Assembly: GCA_963693085.1 (NCBI GenBank) | Contig: OY856412.1 | Location: 1,062,722,744 to 1,062,786,743, forward strand | DNA length: 64,000 bases | DNA from: Alisma plantago-aquatica | Lineage: Eukaryota > Streptophyta > Magnoliopsida > Alismatales > Alismataceae | Direction of reading: 5' to 3' | Part shown: positions 59,293 through 64,000 of the stretch, piece after piece | Numbering within the stretch: the first letter of the stretch is position 1 | Layout: the number at the start of each line of letters is the position of its first letter | Made by a program: the position numbers and the translations under genes | Notes under the pieces: generated by a model | The model's input: only the letters and a program-made list of their open reading frames with translations | Told to the model about the DNA's origin: nothing | Databases searched by the model: none

Positions 59293-60112
59293 TTGATTGC
59301 TACAAAATAAAAATTTGCATTTAGTCCAAAATATTTTGACTTGTAAAGATTTGATAAACGAGATTAATTAGGACTTTAATTAATTATACTCCCACTATTT
59401 TATTCAAATTGATAGACCTCACTATCAACTCAGAAGATTGTAACGCACAACCTTCTAGTGAGCCAAGACCCAAAATAATTGGATCAATGCCCAGCCAACG
59501 CCGATGTCAAAGACCAAATACTAAGGTAGGCTCTTTCCAATTGCATCATATGAAACTCTTGGATAGATGCTCATGCACAACTCCTTGCCATGATGCATCT
59601 GTGTGCCTCTAGCTACTTGATCCTATCAAGGTTCCCTAGTTAAGTCTAACCCATAAGCCAACATGATGAGTGTGCACCCTGCGGAGGCAGACCCACACAC
59701 CCACCATCACACTTCCATGAGATAGACAGTGTACCACACGGAGGCGTGCCCACACATAGTCGATCAAGCTTTTCATGTGTGTGGCTTTATGGAAGGCAAC
59801 TAAAACTTAATATTATTAATTGAGGTGTTTTATTAATACATATACATATCCAAACACCATATACTTATAGTACGTATCATATGCTACTATATCCACAACC
59901 ACAAACAATAGACATGCAATCACAAACACAAATACATCGATTATGGCCATACTATTGTAATCCTTTGGAGGAACAAAGAATTAATGTCCAACTATGGTCT
60001 TATGCATCTCATGCAACACTTGTGAATCAATCTGTAAGCCTATAATGATTGACATTACAATGAACAACTTCATGGATGCTTCGTGAGGTTGGAACTTCAA
60101 GTTGATTCTTGA

Positions 60113-60244
60113 AATTGGATCTTCTTGTTACTTCTCCATGGACGCTCCTTGGAGTTGGATCTTTAGGTTGCTTCTTGGAATTAGATCTTCATGGTGCTTC
60201 TCCATGGACACTCCTTGGAGTTGGATCTTCAAGTGGCCTCCTTA
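60113..60244. repeat. Two 66-base tandem copies in the leader
   Basis: Each has cttctccatggac followed by ctccttggagttggatct, at 60131 and 60197. Confidence 0.85.
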
Positions 60245-60545
60245 CATCAAGTTTACAAAGACTAAAAATAATCCTGTCTCCATTACATCATATGAGTACA
60301 AATATACAAGAAAAGAATTAATTACATTTTGAAATAAGAGATGAGGCTCGACATGCAAGCCGAATACTTTATACAAAGGATCCATATGCAACCATTATAC
60401 ATCCATAGCATTCACAAACAAACATATCCACAAGATTGACCTCCACATTCATTCACAACATTCACAAAAGGGGATACTAGGCCATAATCGTGCATGCATT
60501 CACCACATAAAACAAAATTTAATGGCGACGTGTATGTTATCATAG

Positions 60546-60588
60546 GTATATATACATATACATATATACATATACATATATACATATT
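60546..60588. repeat. (TATACATA)n low-complexity repeat
   Basis: Alternating tatata and catata words in the leader. Confidence 0.9.
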
Positions 60589-60913
60589 AAAATTGCAGTA
60601 CTTTTAATGCGGGACATTTCCCATTAAATAAATTTTTGACTCCCACACAGACTATGCGGGGTACACAGGGGCAACACCCCTGTACAGAGCCCCTGAAAGG
60701 TCTACAGAATTTTACTTCCGTGCACTTAGGAAAATAAACAATTTTCATAGTTGACCCCGTCCAAAATGTCAAAAATAGAAGTCTGCGGCGTATGTGGAAT
60801 TAGGTTTAGATTTGCACATTAGTAGTTTTAATTCGCATCGTATGCAATATAAAAATAGTATACAATGATTTGATCATATCAAAACGAATCCAAATAAGTC
60901 GTAGATCGACGCT

Positions 60914-60925
60914 GCTCTGATACCA
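60914..60925 (-). promoter_or_regulatory. Primer-binding site of the Copia element, tRNA-iMet
   Basis: TGGTATCAGAGC on the minus strand, one base after the LTR. Confidence 0.9.
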
Positions 60926-60926
60926 C

Positions 60927-61632
60927 TGTTGGGTTTTGTGGAGAAAAAATGCGCGGCAGAAGCAACAAAATCCACACAACCCGAAACAGGATCTCGTCGA
61001 CAACAACGTATTGAGAAGGAGTGTTTGCGGGATATACCTTATCACAGAGCAAGTCCGACGATGTCCCACTGCACAAAGGTGTGCAATTAAGCTGGCCTAC
61101 ACGGATGGAACTTCTCTCCCGTTCGCTGTCACAGGAAGATCCGGCGGCACTCCTTTCGTGCGATGATGTACGCTGCTCGTAACACGCACAGATGGTCGTC
61201 GATGTCCTCCGAACGTCTCAGTGTCTGTGTCTCTACTTCATCCACGTGGATGGACTGGAACTCCACGTCGTGCTCCCTAAGCCGACGAGAAGGAGTCGTG
61301 TCTGTGTGGTAGTGTGTAAGCGACACGTTGCTCTCCTTTCTTTCCTAAGGACGATGACAAATAGGGTTTACGTACATGAGTATAAACTGAAAAGCCTCTC
61401 TCAATATCTTACATAGATATCAGTCGTCAATCCTCCTTTAAATAGGTTACGAAGGGAAGTAGGGTTTCCTAAAGCCATCAGTAAATAGAAACATTGCGTT
61501 AATTAAAAAGCTCGTGGATTAATTAGAATATTTTGGAATTCATTAATTAACTAAATAATCACATTAATTGATTAATTAATATCTGACTCCATGCAATCGC
61601 TTGGGATGACTCTATGGGCATATATACCAACA
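60927..61632 (-). repeat. 5' LTR of the Copia element, 706 bases
   Basis: It begins (plus strand) tgttgggttttgtgg and ends accaaca, and matches 53472-54180 along its length. Confidence 0.93.
61436..61446 (-). promoter_or_regulatory. Candidate TATA box, 5' LTR of the Copia element
   Basis: On the minus strand cctatttaaag, about 190 bases into the LTR, conserved in both copies. Confidence 0.45.
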
Positions 61633-61637
61633 CCACT
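61633..61637. repeat. Target-site duplication of the Copia element (right), ccact
   Basis: Identical to 53467-53471. Confidence 0.85.
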
Positions 61638-64000
61638 ATCAAGTGTGTTACTATGAGACATCAATAAGACAGCATGGCTTTCTATTTCTTTTTAATGTCT
61701 CAAAAATGGGAAGGATAGTGAACATTGCTTTAAGTAGTCACCTAGATATTGAACCATTATTGAGAATACACCCCTCCTTCCCCAACTCATCCCTAATGCA
61801 AACTATGTCTTCTACAATATTTGGGTTTTATAACTTCGTCAAGTTTAGGTTATGTATAGAAGGTGATTGCTTTTAGAGACACATGGTTTGGGTCCTATTG
61901 AAAGGAATCAATGAATTATATTTCGTTCATGTTTAGAAAGCCCCTTTGATTTTTTATTTATCACAATAGGTTAGGGATAGAAGATGACTCTCTTACTCCC
62001 CTGCCCCTTTTAACATTCTAAGAAACCCAAACCCCTACACATATACCAAATCCTAACAAAATCCAATCATGTATTACCACCATCCAAACCTAGTGGTTAG
62101 GTTATCTTATTTTATCCACCCACCCACCATATTTGTTTACTTATGCATCTTAATATTCAATTCTTATCCTTTTCAATTATTAATGATTTTCAACTTTATT
62201 AAATAATCATAGGATAATATGGTGCATGTGATTGGGTTATTACTAAACCAAATTGGAGTAGTCCATCTAATAAAAGATGTCTCTTAAGCATTCAATATAC
62301 ATTTGCATACGTAAATGAGTAAAAAAATCTATATCAGACGAACTTAGATCGGATCCAGATATTAAATATGAATTTAAAGAAAAGTAATTTTAGATTGAAT
62401 ATTGGATACAACTGTATCCCATGCGAAAAACATTAACATCTGCTTATTACTTATATATAAGTTTCATCGATACAATTTCTATATATTGATATAAATATAT
62501 AAATATTTAACATAAGTAAACTATAATTATATATTGCATTTGAAACCTATTCATTGATAATATATTTATTCATTTCGTTTTAGATTTTATATATTAAACC
62601 TATAACGTCGATTTTTTACTGAAACCTAAGTTGACGACACTATAGCTAAGAACCTTCTGTGTTGTTTTCAAGAGTAAGATAAAATTGAAGATACATAGCC
62701 AGTGTTGGTTTCTCTAAAAATAGAAGTCGATGACAGAAAATGATATCAAAAACAATTATAAGATTCTTCTAGGATTATAATCATTAGTTTAACAGAAAGG
62801 AACCAACAACATAAATATGTGTTTTTAGTTCTAAGTAAAGAAACTGACGCTTAAGATCCAATCAGAGTCATTGATTTGTCAAAAATACTCGACATTGTAT
62901 GTCTAAAGTTGTGGAGTCGATTCTTTATGAAAAACCAATGACATAGATCTAAAACATATGTTTTTTTATAACAACCAAAACCACATTTTTTATGTAGTTG
63001 GTCTACGAACCTTATGTATGACTATTCAGCAGGATGCAAAACCTATAGTTCATTAGAATTATAGGTTCCATCCTATATTCATCTTAACAACTGACTAGCA
63101 TACCTACAAAACCTACAATACAAGAGTCCACATCCACACAATTCATTCACACACATGCATATTCATTCTCATCAATACTTATTTCCATTCTCATGCATAT
63201 TTACTATACATAAAATACGCGTGCAATTCTCATCACTTGCACAAATGCACTTATCATGGTATTCATTCATCTTCACAATCATTCACACATACATGCTCAA
63301 CACACACATATCATTCACATATGCACCAAGAATTCACTTGCATCAAACTTGAAGTTATTAAAAGTCATAACCATCACATGTATAAAGAAATATGACATCA
63401 AACTTTAGAAAACTCATATATTATCCCGAAAAAAATTCAAAGTTGACTTTTTTAATAAAGGATTTTGCCCACTCTTCTCATATCTCTTCTAGATCTTCTT
63501 TTGTATAGGGCTCAGCCGTATCAAACAACTACAAAGAAAATGTCATAATTCACGAGTTTGATTTGTTTCTTTTAAATAGACAGATGAGACTATTTACTTA
63601 TGGTTCAAGTCTATATATATATTATCTTTTGTATTCATTAGATGTCCAATGCTTCCTATCTGATAATCAGTTGTATATACCACATCATGTAATATATGTA
63701 TACCCAATTATTATGTATAGAGTACTAAAATTTTACAATTATGTGAAATATTAATCAATAAAAGTAAGCTTAGTTGGTATATATATGCATTGGAGTCAAG
63801 AAACTACCTTAACATTCTTCCAAGTTAACATTTTTTTCTTATCTACCTTTCCTCCAGCTAGCTTGAATATTTTTATACCCCTATAACTTAAAGTAATACA
63901 TTTAATTGAATTAGTCAATAGTCATCTAATGATGCAAACCGATTAACAAATGTTGAAGGAATATTTTTTTACTTACTGTTCATGTCATTATTGTGTGTTC
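61638..64000. other. AT-rich right flank, no gene recognised
   Basis: Open frames here (61643-61876, 63155-63352, 63563-63754) are short and without motifs. 63130-63350 is rich in short cattca/cacatgca words. Nothing supports a gene. Confidence 0.5.

Larger units (their letters stand above)
59293..60913 (-). other. Leader between primer site and gag of the Copia element
   Basis: 1.6 kb without recognisable coding; it contains the two repeats listed next. Confidence 0.65.
53472..61632 (-). mobile_element. Ty1/Copia retrotransposon, full length, inactivated
   Basis: 8.2 kb on the minus strand, with LTRs of 709 and 706 bases, a tRNA-iMet primer site next to the right LTR and a perfect 5-base duplication. 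Order in the element's direction: leader of 1.6 kb, gag, protease, integrase, reverse transcriptase, RNase H. Integrase before reverse transcriptase defines Copia. There are at least two frameshifts and about ten in-frame stops. The LTRs are similar but not identical, so it is younger than the Ty3/Gypsy elements here but not recent. The position just upstream of the F-box gene leaves 1.2 kb between them. Confidence 0.93.

Noticed and set aside
61643..61876. 77-codon open frame after the Copia element
   Set aside because: No recognisable family; AT-rich region; length within chance.
62600..62930. Several gtcga and gacgac words suggesting subterminal repeats of a DNA transposon
   Set aside because: No terminal inverted repeats or target duplication could be found.
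1..64000. CRISPR array, operon-like defence system or other new multi-gene system
   Set aside because: All repeats are explained by LTRs or local tandem duplications, and the only intact gene is a single F-box gene.

Overview
The window is nuclear DNA of a flowering plant. It is almost entirely transposable elements, with one convincing host gene. The evidence is plant-type Ty3/Gypsy, Ty1/Copia, CACTA and LINE elements, plus an intron-less F-box/DUF295 gene, a family specific to land plants. The species cannot be named from sequence alone, and no genome database could be searched.

Layout. (1) 1-3161 is AT-rich flank with local tandem duplications; its last 110 bases are the C-terminal end of a minus-strand CACTA (TNP2-type) transposase. 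(2) 3162-28161 is one large LTR element on the minus strand. It has 5,283-base LTRs, tRNA-iMet primer binding, chromovirus-like ends and only a 2.6 kb internal region with no usable pol. It lies inside the CACTA transposase gene with a perfect 5-base target duplication. (3) 11322-23148 is a complete but decayed Athila-like Ty3/Gypsy element inserted into one LTR of (2). The other LTR of (2) shows the empty site. (4) 28162-29902 is the rest of the CACTA transposase relic. (5) 29903-35822 is the 5' part (4.9 kb LTR, primer site, leader) of a plus-strand relative of (2). (6) 35823-49520 is a second Athila-like element on the plus strand, with an extra ORF after the integrase. Its 3' LTR is cut short. 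(7) 50176-50671 is a 5'-truncated LINE encoding an RNase H domain, flanked by a 12-base target duplication. (8) 50887-52212 is the F-box/DUF295 gene on the minus strand. (9) 53472-61632 is a complete but inactivated Ty1/Copia element on the minus strand with a perfect 5-base target duplication. (10) 61638-64000 is AT-rich sequence with no recognisable gene.

How it fits together. The order of events can be read from the nesting: CACTA first, then the long-LTR elements into its transposase gene, then the Athila-like elements into those. All retroelement reading frames are broken. Where the original codon can be guessed, most stop codons are what C-to-T or G-to-A change would make from CAG, CAA, CGA or TGG, as expected for old, cytosine-methylated repeats. 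I found no operon-like cluster, CRISPR array or convincing new multi-gene system. The most unusual signals are repeats inside LTRs: a 26-base inverted-repeat array, a TATCG-type motif array, and CCACG/CGTGG palindromes shared by an LTR and a distant internal region of the same element.
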